Source of the DNA: Stenopsyche tienmushanensis
Taxonomy: Eukaryota; Arthropoda; Insecta; Trichoptera; Stenopsychidae
Direction: 5' to 3'
Length of the DNA stretch: 64,000 nt
Assembly: GCA_008973525.1 (NCBI GenBank)
Contig: WACJ01000102.1
Location: 930,001 to 994,000 of the forward strand
Shown here: piece by piece, positions 50,229 to 63,034 of the stretch
How the letters are laid out: each line of letters begins with the position of its first letter
Position numbering within the stretch: the first letter of the stretch is position 1
Notes under the pieces: generated by a model
Seen by the model: the letters and a program-made list of their open reading frames with translations, nothing else
Told to the model about the DNA's origin: nothing
Databases searched by the model: none
Made by a program: the position numbers and the translations under genes

Positions 50229-51683
50229 TTGATGGGTGAACAATCCAACGCTTGGTGAATTCTGCTTCGCAACAATAGGAAAATAAGAACTGACATCGAA
50301 GGATCAAAAAGTGGCATCGCTATTTACGAGTTTCTATAAAAAAAATATATTGAGAATGTATAGACGTGTATGGGGGTACCTTCATGGTACGACTTTGCAA
50401 TTGATGCACAAGTGTTTGATAAGATGCAAGACATCCGTCTCTGTCTCATGATAGGGTTAATGTGATCGTCCAGACTCTTCGCTTAGTGTCCACAGCATTC
50501 ATCATTCTTGTCTCCTTCCAGATATTCAAAAGCAGATATAGAGGCAAGCCTGAGACCGCAACAGTCTTAATGCCGTTGGGGTGCAATCTAGATAGAATGA
50601 TTTCTTCAAGCGCATTTCGCTAATTAGCTGTAGAGCATTGATATGGTCTGAATTTCTTCACCAAAATTTTGGACGTCTTCCTTAGAGACACGTTCCTTCG
50701 ATAAATGAAATTTTAAAACTTTATAAAAGGTTAAACCAGGCCTGGGGATCAGATTGTTGGGGACGTATGTTGTTGTAAACGATCCACTTTTCATCCCAAT
50801 TTAAATTTTATGTGAAAAGGAACAAATTCTTTGCCCTTATTGTCCTTAAAATCTACATAGACACAAACTACTGCATTTGAACGGAATGTCATATAATGCA
50901 TGATTTTAACATTAAAGCAGCATACATTTATGTTATTTTTAAATTAACCCCTCATGACTGCAAAAAAATCTACGTTTTTACTTTAGTAAAATGATCATTT
51001 TTGTTATCAGTTAAATTAAATTGTAACTTATAGCGAATCATCTCCATAATTTCTTCTATCAAATTGCATTTATTATTAAGCGATTCTGCATCTATGAATT
51101 ACAGGCCGGTGAAATTAAAACAGTTTTTTAAAATATATTTTGATGATGGCTTAAAAAAGTTTATTACAAATTTGTTCCACGAACTATTTATTATATTCAC
51201 AATATTACGAAACCTTGATGGTACAGAGAGTATAGCATAATATCTAAATTGAACAAAGGATCGTCAAGAACTGAGATCAATTTTTTGATGTAAAAGTTTA
51301 AATGTGATCCAAATGTGTCCGTTAATGACATATAAAAAGTTTGTAAGTCAAATTTATTTTAGTTTTATCCAAAGATAGAGTAATATGATATGCAAACTTG
51401 CGTTAATTTCTGTGCTAACATAGGATCGGTCCTTAGGTATTAATATAGTGTGCAAACATACTCTAATGCCAACTGATTTTAATTTTAGGAGCTGAGGAAG
51501 TGTTTCAACGAAAGGAATATTCCAATGCTTCAAGAAGCTATAGCCAAAATGCCCAAAGAAGAAGCACTCTATCACATGAAAAGATGCGTCGACTCTGGGT
51601 TGTGGGTTCCCGAGGCAATGGAGAAGACCGAAGAAAGTGAAGAACCTGCTGCCGCAACTACGACAACAGACAATGTTGATTGA
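48348..51683 (+). CDS. Cdc37: Hsp90 co-chaperone Cdc37, complete
   Basis: Cytosolic co-chaperone that delivers protein kinases to Hsp90. Five coding exons: 48348-48380, 48823-49389, 49465-49580, 49857-50055 and 51489-51683, giving 369 aa (human 378). The N-terminus begins MVDYSKWGNIEISDDEDE, the family signature, with Ser13, the CK2 site that controls kinase-client binding, in place. Next come LFRWRHQARVERMEE and a long charged coiled coil in exon 2. Exon 3 holds the start of the Hsp90-binding middle domain (ELDVDPRACVGSFFSK). Exon 4 carries VAGVPYKESFDDELRQFK and the Glu/Arg-rich linker, and exon 5 the C-terminal helical domain ending in an acidic, Thr-rich tail. Introns 1, 2 and 4 are phase 0 and intron 3 is phase 2. 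Intron 4 (50056-51488) holds an rDNA fragment and a mariner remnant. AATAAA signals occur near 52792 and 53175, suggesting a long 3' UTR. Confidence 0.97.
50091..50330 (-). pseudogene. 28S rRNA fragment inside Cdc37 intron 4
   Basis: About 240 bp whose minus strand matches the 3' part of eukaryotic 28S rRNA: GAATTCACCAAGCGTTGGAT, GAACGTGAGCTGGGTTTAGA, CCGTCGTGAGACAGGTTAGT and AGTACGAGAGGAACGGCAGA are all recognisable conserved pieces. Scattered substitutions and small indels mark it as a non-functional rDNA-derived insertion. Its sense strand is opposite to Cdc37. Confidence 0.93.
50500..50830 (-). pseudogene. mariner transposase remnant in Cdc37 intron 4
   Basis: The minus strand reads NWDEKWIVYNNIRPQQSD near 50798-50745, the first-Asp block of mariner (TGDEKWxxYxN). 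Decayed downstream sequence with NSDHINALQL is placed as expected for the QQLDxMxxxL helix. No terminal repeat found. Confidence 0.65.
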
Positions 51684-53190
51684 TGTACTTTTAAAACACA
51701 ACATGTTTATTTAGGTTTTTTTTTTAACTTTTTAAATAGGATAAAAAAATTATTGCGACACTGAAATGCCTAAATTTTATTGCTACTTTAGTCGATGCTC
51801 ACTTTTAAATTGTTTTTTTGTGTAACATTATTATTATGTCTGAGGAATATCTAAAAGGGAAAACGCTAGATCGTTGCAGACTTCAAGATATGGAGTATTC
51901 CAATATTAATAGCAGTTTAGTAAAATATATTTGTATATGAATGATTAGTTTTTTTTTTTGTATGTTACTTCCATAAAAAGTGTTTATATGTATATTATTT
52001 GTATTATTAATTTAGATATTATTTAAGATGCTCACAATAATATCTAGGCATTTACGATCATCTGCTTCACTTATTATATATTAATAATAGATTCTTTATA
52101 CTTGAAGTGTAGATATGAATCAAAAAAAGTATCGTTTTTTTAATACCCATTTTAAAAACTGCTCTCCTTTCAATATAATGACAAATACATATTAATTATG
52201 CTTTAGATTTTTTTTTTTAATACAATTTCCACTCGCCCGTCCTCTAAAAACCTATTTATTAAAGTCATGGTGAATATGTTACTCCTCATATTTTTTTGTG
52301 TTTTCAAGTAGTGTATTCAAGAACCTATGCTAATATTAAGTGTTTAAATTACAAGCAAATCATTGATATCACAAGCCGAGTCCATTTTTAGATGATGGCC
52401 TCTGACTTAATTATTTTCTTATTTCTCTTGGCCAAACTTATTTGAAGCAATTTACTATTTTGTCTTTTTTATGCATCCAGGGATTTCATTCATTTTTAAC
52501 CTGTTCAGCCTGATCCATGACTTGACATGTCTATCTAAGCGTCTATAATTTCTTTTAAACATTAATTTGACCTTACAAAAACTTATCCAGGTTTCATTAC
52601 ATTTCTAGTCTAGGGCCATTTTACATCACTTTCTATTGCTAAAATCTAGTTCCATCATTCTGCTTATGTACACTTCAACTCGACTTTCTTTAAATATTCT
52701 TATAAACGGTATCTATCAACATGATATATTTTCTTTTGTCTCTCTTGTCGTTAAATTGTATTTTATTTAATAGTGTGCAATGTTTCAGATGGAAATAAAC
52801 GTATAATCTGCTATTTTTAGAATGATGTTAATGCTCGGTAGACCTTCATAGTTGAATTAATTTATTTTATGATTTATATATAAATACTTATCATTAGTTG
52901 CGTGCTTGTTCATATAAATCGAGGATCAATAATATGTAAAGCAATTTTCTAGAAAATAATATTTTAATTGAATTGAGATTTCAATAGCAAAAGCATAAAA
53001 TTATTGTTTAAGGGCCAAACGTAAATTTCAGCCTTTTTAACAGTCAAAACTGCCTCTAAAATTTTACACAAGGGATAAAATGTACAACTGAATGTATGAA
53101 AGAACGATAGCAAAAGGGATGAATGTTTGCTATTTTAATGGCGTGTTTGTATTTTCTGTATTGTATTGAAATATAAATAAAGTTATTAAA
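51684..53190 (+). other. Probable Cdc37 3' UTR and downstream sequence
   Basis: AT-rich, no open frames of note. AATAAA occurs at about 52792 and again near 53175, followed by a T-rich stretch; either could end the Cdc37 transcript. Confidence 0.4.
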
Positions 53191-54039
53191 TCTAATCCGA
53201 AGTATCTTATTTTGAGATTTTTATCTCCTATATTATATATTGAAACATGATATTGACAGTTTTAAATAATAAAAAAACATTTTGATGATAATAATACTAG
53301 TAAATGTACTATTGGAACGAATAACGGAAAAATGCTTTACCTTAACATATCTGGTAAATCGCTCGATTTTGTTAACTTGATTTAAGTTGGACATTACTTT
53401 ATAGCTAATTACTTTGGACATATGATTCAAATATCATTTTAAAATTATGATAAATTCACTATTCATTTATAGATTCTCTCTTACTTCCTTAAAAAATCCT
53501 ATTCAAATAATTTCATCCTTTTCCCCAAGCGTTGACGTCAAATGGGAAACCGCCACATGAAAAATTCTTTCCCTGGAAAAATTTCCCATAGAAATTACTT
53601 ATATTCAATAACGGTGTTGCCACCTTGCGAAAATTAAATATGTCAAATATTTTTCCTCACCAGATAAAATGCTTGATAGTGTTAAATAATATTATTGGTA
53701 GACTCCATATATAGATGTAGTTTTCTATTCTTAAAAAGCACTCGTTTTTAACTTCATTAAAAACATACATAAAAATATTTTTATTAAAAATCTTGATTGA
53801 AAATACATGATATATTATTGTAATTTTACAAAAATACTTATTTTTATTTTAATATTATTTTCATAAAACATTGATAAAATGGATAAGTATACCTGTAAAT
53901 AAATTTAATTGACTGTTAGAATGCTCAATAAAACAATGTATTGATGGAATGTATAAATTTTGTCTAGGAATAAAATAGGTAGCGCAAATATGAGACAATG
54001 GACGGAATTTATCGTGTTTGATACCGTTCAGCGTTAGGT
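53191..54039. other. Intergenic; no gene recognised
   Basis: AT-rich, without coding or RNA gene signal. Confidence 0.5.
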
Positions 54040-54260
54040 TGACAAGTGTCCTTTCGGTGTGCGGCGTGTCCGGCGCGCAGTGGCGCGCGGTTCGTCGCAG
54101 GTTTGACTCCAGGGTCAGCTCGCGAACTCTTCACCGTCACTCCCTCAACAACGCCCACCTCTCCTCGCCTTTGTTTTGCGTCATCACACCCCCGCCGCGA
54201 CTCTAGCCCTTTGAGGTTACGTGCCATATGGGCTCTACTTTCACCTGCGCCCCAATAAAC
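54040..54260 (+). repeat. G+C-rich island, possibly tRNA-derived SINE
   Basis: Contains GGCGCGCAGTGGCGCGCGG, resembling a pol III A box, and GGTTTGACTCC about 20 bases later, one or two changes from the B box GGTTCRANTCC. It could instead be a CpG-rich promoter or upstream exon of ABCE1, which begins 0.9 kb downstream. No second copy was noticed in the window. Confidence 0.3.
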
Positions 54261-55183
54261 ATCATATCCTAATTGACGCCTATTCAATATGTCTTTTTCC
54301 ATATTTAATTCAAATATACATCATTTTTACTACAATCATTCTTCTAATTAAGTATTTTTTATTACAAAATATGTACACCTTTAACTCGAAGAACTTCAAT
54401 TATTTTCGGTTCGTACGACGTCGAGCTGAGCGACGATGAGCTTTTTTTTTGGATGCGATTAAAAGTGTAGTTTTCAGTGATCGATTCGCCAAATAAAGGA
54501 TGCATTCATATAAAAAATTACTACTCGATATTAGCCCTCGTTGAATTCATCAATACATTAGCATTCTTCTAGTGATAAATAATGGTCTTTGCGTTGTGAG
54601 ATCCCACAGCGGCGAGAACCTCACAAGCGTCAAAGGCCTCTTTATACACATTTATTTACAAATGCTTATATTTTTATAAATTACAGACAAATAACTAAAA
54701 TATCTCCTATCATCAGACAACTGGAATTTCATTTAAAAAAGCTGTATTTTTTTAAATAAAAATTGGAAAATGTCGTTTCATAAGAATTCATCATGCAAGT
54801 ATAATATTGAAATTATTGTATTTTAAGAGTCAAAAAAGTAATTTACCGTAAAATGAATTTAATAAAAAGCCCTTGGATTTTTTTTATGTTCACTTAAATA
54901 TTGTTATTTTTTGATTATATTTACTCAAAGATTATTTTGTTTTCTTTATACAGACACTTGATATGTGAAATTCAAATTATGCTATCACATAGTTTGAATA
55001 ATAACTTAAATAAAAGCAAATTTACACTTAAAATGCACCGATCATTCTTAAATTGGTTCTGTAAATACCTTTATTCAATCAAAATAATAAAAAAAATATA
55101 GAAATGTAAACGAGTCTTGCGACAGTGACACAGTTTGAAATGATTGTTCTATCACTTGTAAATCGAATATTTTCTCTATAGAT
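54261..55183. other. Upstream region of ABCE1
   Basis: Likely holds a 5' UTR intron, since CTATAG precedes the ATG. No upstream exon could be fixed. Confidence 0.35.
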
Positions 55184-58100
55184 ATGTCCCGGAATAGAGC
55201 AAACGATGAGACGGACAAACAGACTCGGATTGCTATTGTCAACGCGGACAAATGTAAACCCAAGAGATGCAGGCAGGAGTGCAAGAGAAGCTGTCCCGTA
55301 GTCCGTATGGGAAAGCTTTGCATTGAGGTCACTCCAAATGACAAGATTGCTGGCATATCGGAAGAGCTCTGCATCGGTTGCGGTATCTGCGTCAAAGTGA
55401 GTAGTGTTAATTTTAATACTTTAACATTTTAAATGTCCAATTACAAATATGTAATCATTATTTTTTCTTTTTAGAAATGTCCCTTCGATGCAATCACAAT
55501 TATCAACCTCCCTTCCAATTTAGAAAAGCACACCACTCATCGCTATTCGAAAAACTCTTTCAAACTACATCGTCTGCCAATTCCACGTCCTGGAGAAGTT
55601 CTCGGTCTTGTTGGTCAAAATGGTATCGGAAAGTCGACAGCTTTGAAAATTTTAGCCGGCAAACAAAAACCCAATTTGGGTCGTTTCAGTGTAAGTTCAA
55701 ATCGTTTAAATATTATTTTTGCATTAAATCTTCTCCATTTTATTGTAATAGGTTTTTTTTTCCATTTTATTAGGATCCACCAGATTGGACTGAAATTCTT
55801 TCATATTTTCGTGGATCTGAACTCCAAAATTATTTCACGAAAATCTTAGAAGATCACCTAAAAGCTCTGATCAAACCGCAATATGTCGATCAAATACCTA
55901 AAGCTGTGAAGGGAACAGTAGGCCAACTTTTAGATAAAAAAGATGAACGAAAAAATCAACATGAAATTTGTAGAATGTTAGGTCAGTTTGGATCACCATC
56001 AATTTTATGTTTGTTTTTAATACTGTGATTTTATACATAATATTTCGTTAGCCAATTCCAATATTTTGAGTCCTGTCTGACTCTTGGACGCGGAATAACT
56101 TCCATAACCTTCAAGGATACTCCTTGTGAGCATTTTAATTTAAAAAATGAAAACATTTGTGGATCTGTACACAAACAATGGTTGTATTAATTCAATCATC
56201 TTTACGGTTGTGCACACAACATTTCACCAAAATTTAATTGCAATTGGATGAATAGTATAGGAATGCATACGAAACAAACAAACAAACATTCATTTTTTTA
56301 TGTATATAGATAACATAGGTCAAGTCTCTTTCAAGAAAACAATACAAGGGATATAAAATTTGCTCTTCAAAACACGTTGTCGTTTCAAATTTTGACCTAT
56401 CACACAATAAATTTAAATAAATACAATATTATTATTCAAAAAAGTTCAAGCCAAAGATGGTTGAACATATTTTTTACAATATATTAACACTTTAAAATAT
56501 GTCCTAATAATTCAATAGGTATACAGCCAATAACAAAGTCATATTTAATTAATTATTTTGTAATATATTTGTATACAATCGTTTCGATAAAATCTTCACA
56601 ATCACAATATTTCAGATTTATCTCACATACGTGACCGTCAAATTTCTGAACTCTCTGGAGGAGAACTTCAGCGTTTCGCCATTGCAATGGTGTGTATACA
56701 AGATGGAGATATATTTATGTTCGATGAGCCTTCATCTTACTTGGATGTGAAACAGAGATTGAACGCTGCCGAAACCATTAGATCGTTGATCCATCCCGAC
56801 AAGTGTGTATTTTATAATCTTTGATATCTATGCACAATTATTTTTATTAGTATTAGAATAATTTTGTTTTTTAAATTTCAGGTTTATTATTGTCGTTGAG
56901 CATGACTTGTCAGTTTTAGACTATTTATCAGACTTCATATGTTGTCTTTATGGAATGCCAGGAGTGTATGGCGTAGTTACTATGCCTTTTTCAGTTCGAG
57001 AAGGTATAAATTTGTTTTATATGAGCCAACGTTATGAACTCATCTGTTGAATCTTTACATTGCATTTTTTAAATTGTGATTCAATCAAGATTGCCGTGAT
57101 TTTAATGTTGAATGTTTGTTTCATCTAGGTATTAACATCTTCCTCGATGGATATGTTCCAACAGAGAATATGAGATTCCGTACAGAGTCTTTAATATTTA
57201 AAGTATCAGAATCTGCTATCGAAGAAGAAGTAATTATTGACGCTTTTGATTACATAAATATTAATTTGTATCTATCGATTGTAAATATTATTTTTTAACT
57301 TGCAGATTAAACGAATGAAACATTATGAATATCCAAAAATGGTCAAAACTATGGGTGGTGATTTCAAATTGACTGTAGATCAAGGTCAATTCTCCGATTC
57401 TGAAATTTTAGTTCTTCTTGGTGAAAATGGAACTGGAAAAACAACTTTCATCAGAATGCTTGCAGGAAAATTGGAGCCTGAATCAGGTAAACATTATGTT
57501 TTTAATAAATTGAATTAGTATTTATAAATGTTTTTGAGACAAGTAAAATTAACCTCATCGGACTGGAAATCGTAAGACAAAGATGGATATCTTGCGTCTC
57601 ATCATATGCTTGTGCATCGATGGCAAAGTCAAATTTTCTCAATATATTTTTATATAGAAACTCGTAAATGTTCATACTTACTATTCAACAAAAAAACGTA
57701 TTCTAAAGAATCTTTTAACAGTCATAAAATTTAGGTATAATTAACTAAAATCGCTATCATCGGATAAGCTATTAAGCTCTTTCAACAAAGATAAGACGGC
57801 TTTCGTTCATGTTGTCTTGAGAGCAGGCGTTTGTTTTGATAATTAAGATACTCTCATCCAGACAATTACTCCGAGAAGGATGGGGTAGCGTTCATTCAAA
57901 AGAGTGGGACCTAACGTTTTCAGTCATATATATTTAATAACGATTATGCAATAGACGAGGGAAGAGCTCGCCTTAAAAATGCACATTTCAAATTAGGTGG
58001 TTTCTCTGCCGTACTCTGTACAACCCAGTGATTAACCCTTTTAGTAATGAGCTATTTTAATATCATTTATTAGATGCTATAATCGTTTGTCCGCCACTTA

Positions 58101-60642
58101 TTATCCGTACACTAATTACCTGTCAGGACCGCAGCAATGTATATGAAGCACATATTTAAATTAAAAAAAACACTGTTCATAGTACAAAATATTCGGTAAT
58201 TTCTTCAACTAAACAATACACTTGAAATAAATTCATTTTATCTTTCACACATCATTATTAATCGTGTGATGTATGCGGGGAAGCTCTCCTTCTCTGTCTC
58301 CCGAACTGTGCTCTGTCTCTGTCTGTCTCCAAGCTCGTTATACAAGAGTGCTCTTTCTGAAAAGTGGAGGGGGATCGCAGGGTCTCCGATAGTACTTCTT
58401 TAGGGGTTGATGTAAGTATGTGATCATCAGATGGTGTGAGATCCGACAAATACGGTGAATGTAACAAGGCGATCCAACCAAGATCCCTAAGTTTATCACG
58501 CATCAATTTCGGAAGATGAGGTCAAGCATTATCGTACTGAAGAGTAATTATGCATTTATTCGTTAAAGCTGGCCTCTTAATGCAATCATCCAACGATTGG
58601 CAGGACAACGCTGCTGACACTCTCATCTTGTACCAATATTTTCAACCAAATTATTCCCTTAGAATCTTACCATATACACAATAGCACTATTTTGAATGCC
58701 CTCACCATTTAGAGCTAGAAATAGCCCACACTTCTTTTGTCTATGCTCTAACGTTTTATTTTTTCACGTTTGAATAGACATTTCTTAATGCCAATTTTTC
58801 TTCCGGTCGATCGATCAATGCATCTGAGACTCAAACATCTTATTTTTGAATCTTGCCCAAATTGAGGATCCTTTGAGTATTGAACCAGGATGTACTAATA
58901 CTTTCTGATTTTTGATGGTCAGAATCTGATTATCCTCGATTGCTTCATTTCCATGGACGATTTGTCTAATTCGAGGCTCATTTTCTATACTTAAATTACA
59001 AGATTTAATTTTTTAAGCCATCGTTTGCATTGTCTATCGCATGTAATTTTTTGAATTATCATTTACATCTATATATAGGAAATGGAAATAAAACTTAAAT
59101 GTACTCTTTATAGAATGATAAAAATAATTGAATGAAAACGTTGTCTTCCATTTATGACGCGTCAGCAAGAATCGTCTATAAACAGTGTTGCCAGAGTTAC
59201 GACCGATCAATTGATCTTGGTATTTTTATGATGGCAACACTAGTCTCAGAACTGTCATTCATTCGGGTTGCCGGCATTGATCCACATTTTATTTCAATCG
59301 TGTTCATTTCAAATTCAATATTCAAATATCATACAATACCTAACCAATAAACCATTTCCCATGAATATAAAGTGTAAAACTGTATTCGATTATAAAGTAT
59401 CGAACATATTTTGAGGTTATGATATTTTTTCCGAAGTTTTGTTATGACGGAAATACAAACGCACAACAGGATTAACGATATCTTCAAAAATGGCTAGGAA
59501 TGATTTATTTGAACTTTTCTTCGATCCTATATTTCAAAAATGCTTAATGCACGCGCAGAATGCAGTACATCCAGATGGTATGGTTGTTTGTGTTATAAAT
59601 GTGGTTTTTGTGAGCTTATGAGCGTAGAAAAGTAATAAGATTAAATAATTTAATTAGCGTATTTATAAATTAACATTTACAATATTATTTATGAGTATTG
59701 ATAAATTTGATTAACGGTACAATGGTGGGCATTGATTCCACTATAGAAATCAATTGGAATTTTCATGGCATTCTTAATTAGTAATAGTGCAATACAATTT
59801 TAAAGTGATATATTTTTTCAGGCTCTGGAAAATTGCCTCAACTCAACATAAGCTACAAACCGCAGAAAATTTCTCCAAAATCACAAGGCTTAGTAAATCA
59901 ATTGTTACACGAGAAAATAAGAGACGCTTATGTACACCCTCAGGTATATATTTATTATATTTTGTATGTTTGTTTACTTAGCATATTTTTAATCATCGTT
60001 TATATTATTTTTCGCAACAGTTCATAACAGACGTCATGAAACCGATGAAAATCGAAGAAATCATGGATCAAGAGGTCCAAAATCTCTCCGGTGGTGAGTT
60101 GCAACGGGTTGCTCTCGTACTGTGTCTCGGCAAACCAGCCGACGTATATTTGATCGACGAACCGTCTGCGTATCTCGATTCCGAACAGCGTTTAGTCGCA
60201 GCTAAAGTTATTAAAAGGTACCCGCACATTCGTACTTATCAAGCAATTTAACAAGACGCGTTATAATATGTCATTCATTTTATAGGTTTATACTTCATGC
60301 TAAGAAGACGGGCTTCGTAGTTGAGCACGATTTCATAATGGCCACATATCTCGCCGATCGGGTTATAGTGTTTGAAGGTCAACCTTCGATTCACGCCACT
60401 GCTCACACCCCTCAAACTCTCCTCAATGGGATGAATCGGTTCCTCGAGCTGCTAAGCATTACGTTCAGAAGAGATCCTAACAACTTCCGACCGAGAATCA
60501 ACAAATCGGCGTCTGTCAAGGTTATTCATTGCATTGTTTAATATGTACATCTGTGAGGTGTTGAAAAATATCTAAAACGTGTCTTTTTTTGCAGGATATG
60601 GAACAAAAACGTGCCGGTCAATATTTCTTCCTTGAAGATTAA
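55184..60642 (+). CDS. ABCE1: ATP-binding cassette protein ABCE1 (Rli1 / pixie), complete
   Basis: Soluble Fe-S twin-ATPase that splits ribosomes after termination and takes part in initiation. Eleven coding exons: 55184-55396, 55475-55690, 55774-55981, 56616-56802, 56882-57003, 57129-57229, 57306-57486, 59822-59943, 60021-60217, 60286-60520 and 60595-60642; 1830 nt, 609 aa (human 599). The N-terminal ferredoxin-like domain has both cysteine clusters ([15 protein letters not shown] and [12 protein letters not shown]). NBD1: Walker A GQNGIGKS (about 118-125), signature LSGGE (225-229), Walker B IFMFDEP, switch VVEHD. NBD2: GENGTGKT (about 388-395), LSGGE (472-476), VYLIDEP, VVEHD. A TTTCTCTATAG just before the ATG looks like an acceptor, so a 5' UTR exon probably lies upstream. 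AATAAA is at 60677-60682. Intron 7 (57487-59821) is inflated by transposon remains. All key catalytic residues appear intact. Confidence 0.97.
56225..56330 (+). repeat. Retroposon-like 3' tail in ABCE1 intron 3
   Basis: AATTGCAATTGGATGAATAG, followed by ACAAACAAACATTCATTTTT and TATGTATATAG, is the same module as at 27105-27195. Confidence 0.5.
58036..58406. mobile_element. TTAA-element family 1, copy in ABCE1 intron 7
   Basis: TTAA at 58032-58035 and TTGA (decayed) at 58407-58410. Contains CCTGTCAGGACC, CCGCCACTTATTA and CAAAATATTCGGT from the family. It abuts the mariner remnant just after its third catalytic-Asp block, so it appears inserted into that mariner. Confidence 0.78.
58411..59060 (-). 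pseudogene. mariner transposase remnant in ABCE1 intron 7
   Basis: Minus strand: [11 protein letters not shown], then a stop, then [20 protein letters not shown] and [18 protein letters not shown] (about 58565-58415), holding the second and third Asp blocks. The upstream part (58600-59040) is heavily shifted. The C-terminus is cut by the TTAA element. Confidence 0.8.
59490..59577 (+). other. Candidate alternative or nested first coding exon inside ABCE1 intron 7
   Basis: An ATG at 59490 opens 29 codons (starting [13 protein letters not shown], ending AQNAVHPD) and is followed by G and a plausible donor, GTATGG, at 59578. The exon ends in phase 1, the same phase as ABCE1 exon 8 at 59822, so it could splice in frame to give a protein with only the C-terminal half of ABCE1. 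It could equally be the first exon of a separate nested gene, or chance. I do not recognise the peptide. The 29-codon length is short enough for a random open stretch. Confidence 0.3.
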
Positions 60643-62859
60643 TTTGTCATGAATCATCAGTCCATATATAATAACCAATAAAAAATGTATTTATCTTTAT
60701 TTGACAGAAATTAGCATAATTTCCTCTTTTTTGTCAATAGTACAAGTGGTGTTATTTTTATTTAATTATCTTAACAGTGTAATCATATTTGTGTATTACG
60801 TATGTAAGTGGATATGGAAATTATATGATTCATGGTAATTGAGAAATTATTATTTTTTAAACAACCTAGTGTAAACGATTCTGAAGATTTTCCAATAATT
60901 AAATGTTTCGTTGTGTTAATTTATTGATGCAAATTAATCTAGAGTTCGTCGATTCCAAAACATAAAAAGCGGGTTTTTTTGCTGACATATCTCGATTATT
61001 ATTATTAATATATCTGCGGCCAATTATTTGGCTCATTGTGGGAACTCTGTTTTATTGAAATGCGGGACTAAATATAATATTTTGAAACGAATCAAATATG
61101 TTAGAATCAATTTTTTAAAGTATTGATTTTATATATTTATACACTTTTGTGTTTTTGTAATAAAATAATATAATTTCAATTTATATTGTTTATGAATTAT
61201 AATTTATGAACTTTATTAAATTATATAATGAGTTGCTTGTTTCATCTGAACTTTATTGTTCGATGAATCTCCTAAGGAAAAGATTGTCTTTACAAATACT
61301 ATCTGAATTTCATTAAATTACTGACTTATCTCATTCTATCTGCAATAAAAAAAATCATTTTTTTCAAAAACTTAGTATTATTTTTATTCCTTACCATAAC
61401 TTCAAATGGAAAGACGTATTTTGACATAGCGAATAATATTAAATGATCGATAGAAGTTTGTTTGCGGTCTTCCTCTCTTAACGCGTTCCTCGCCCCGTCC
61501 ACTGTATACAGTGGACGTTTTCTTCCTCCGTTTAAATACGATTTAACAAGTTATTTATTTTCTATTTAATGAAATTAGCACATGCAAATATAAAATAAAC
61601 ACATAAAATTAAAATATACATATACTATACATAAAATTATATTTAAAGTAAAATATAACTTTATATTATGTTACCACCCATTCATCAAAACAATTCAAAC
61701 ACATGATCGCTTCCTGGAGATCGAGAATTTGTCAAACCATCTCCGAAAAGCGAATCCAGTGTCTCACTATTATGTATTTCTACGATTTAAAAATGTTAAC
61801 TTTACGAACGTCTTTCTATGATGTCTTTCAGGTGATGACTGTCTAAATATCTTTCGAGATCGACCGCGAAATTTGCATTCCTACCCTTGTCTTTTCGCAC
61901 TTGTTTATCTTCACTTTTTTTTGTTAATTTGACTAATGGCAGAGTCAAGCTTATCGATCTAAGATAAAATAGCACCTGAGAGAAGATGCACCATATGTCG
62001 TCCATGTTTATCCTGTGCATTATAATATTGCACCACTATTCCTTCTGTTTATGTTCCGATTATCGAATTTGGGCCCCGTGAGAAACAACACCGATTCATG
62101 CTGGGCGACGAACATATTAATTAATTGAATAAGATGTGGCATGTGAAGTGGATGTACATAAGAATACGCTAGGCGTGTTCTTAGCAACATATTTTCAATT
62201 ATACCTATGATATGCTCAATGACAATTATTAAGGCGATGTGGTCATATAAGAGTGTATAAATGTTTACATTTGAGTGTTGAATCAATTGATATGTTAATG
62301 GATATGATCAAATCACTGGTTAATTACATTTGACGTTAGATAAACTGTATGGTAAATTTGTGCTTGTTAAGTCTGCTGTTGCTACTGCTATTCTACTTAT
62401 TTATAAAAAAAACAATTTTTCAGAGGAATTTAGTCATAGCGTTGGTTTATTGTTTGATATATTTGTACTTGTAGGTAGTCTTGTTATTTAGCATAAGGAA
62501 TTGTAGCTTAAATATCTTGCATTAAAATCAAAAAGGTTGTTTATCGACTACATTGATGAGAAAATTGTTTATAGTTATTATTTTACGTGCATAAGGAAAT
62601 AATTTTTTTTAAATATTACGTTAATCCAGGATCGTTTGCATCCCTATTTAACCACTCGGTTACTTCATTGCATTCGGCACATATATAAATTTGAGAAATT
62701 CTCCACAAAATCTCCATTTAATTTTGTATTAAAAAATATTGCTCATTCACATAATAATTAACTAAATGTTTTGACGATCAAATGGCTGTCCATTTGATCG
62801 TCTTCGTATGAACCACAAAAAAATACACTCTTTAACTTCTATATTTCCTGATTTTTTCT
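60643..62859. other. Downstream of ABCE1; no gene recognised
   Basis: Begins with the ABCE1 3' UTR (AATAAA at 60677). The 20-bp perfect palindrome GTCCACTGTATACAGTGGAC lies at 61497-61516, preceded by TTAACGCGTTCC. Short minus-strand frames at 61802-62286 have no recognised product. Confidence 0.5.
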
Positions 62860-63032
62860 TAATTATCCGCTCTGAGTTTTGATTTTCTGATATTAAACAA
62901 TTAGTAAACTTCGTATATGTAATCCATCATATACGCGAACAAAAGTGGACACAATTCTCCACGTGCAAACCAGCAAATTATATATATTTTTTTATTTTAT
63001 TTTAAAAAATTCGGATAATCGAGGTTCTACTG
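62860..63032. mobile_element. pogo/Tigger-like terminal fragment
   Basis: Ends TTCGGATAATCGAGGTTCTACTG at 63032 followed by TA, i.e. a CAGTAGAACCTCGATTATCC tip, typical of Tigger-like elements. The sequence near 62860 (TTATCCGCTCTGAG) may be the decayed opposite end. No transposase in between. Confidence 0.55.
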
Positions 63033-63034
63033 TA

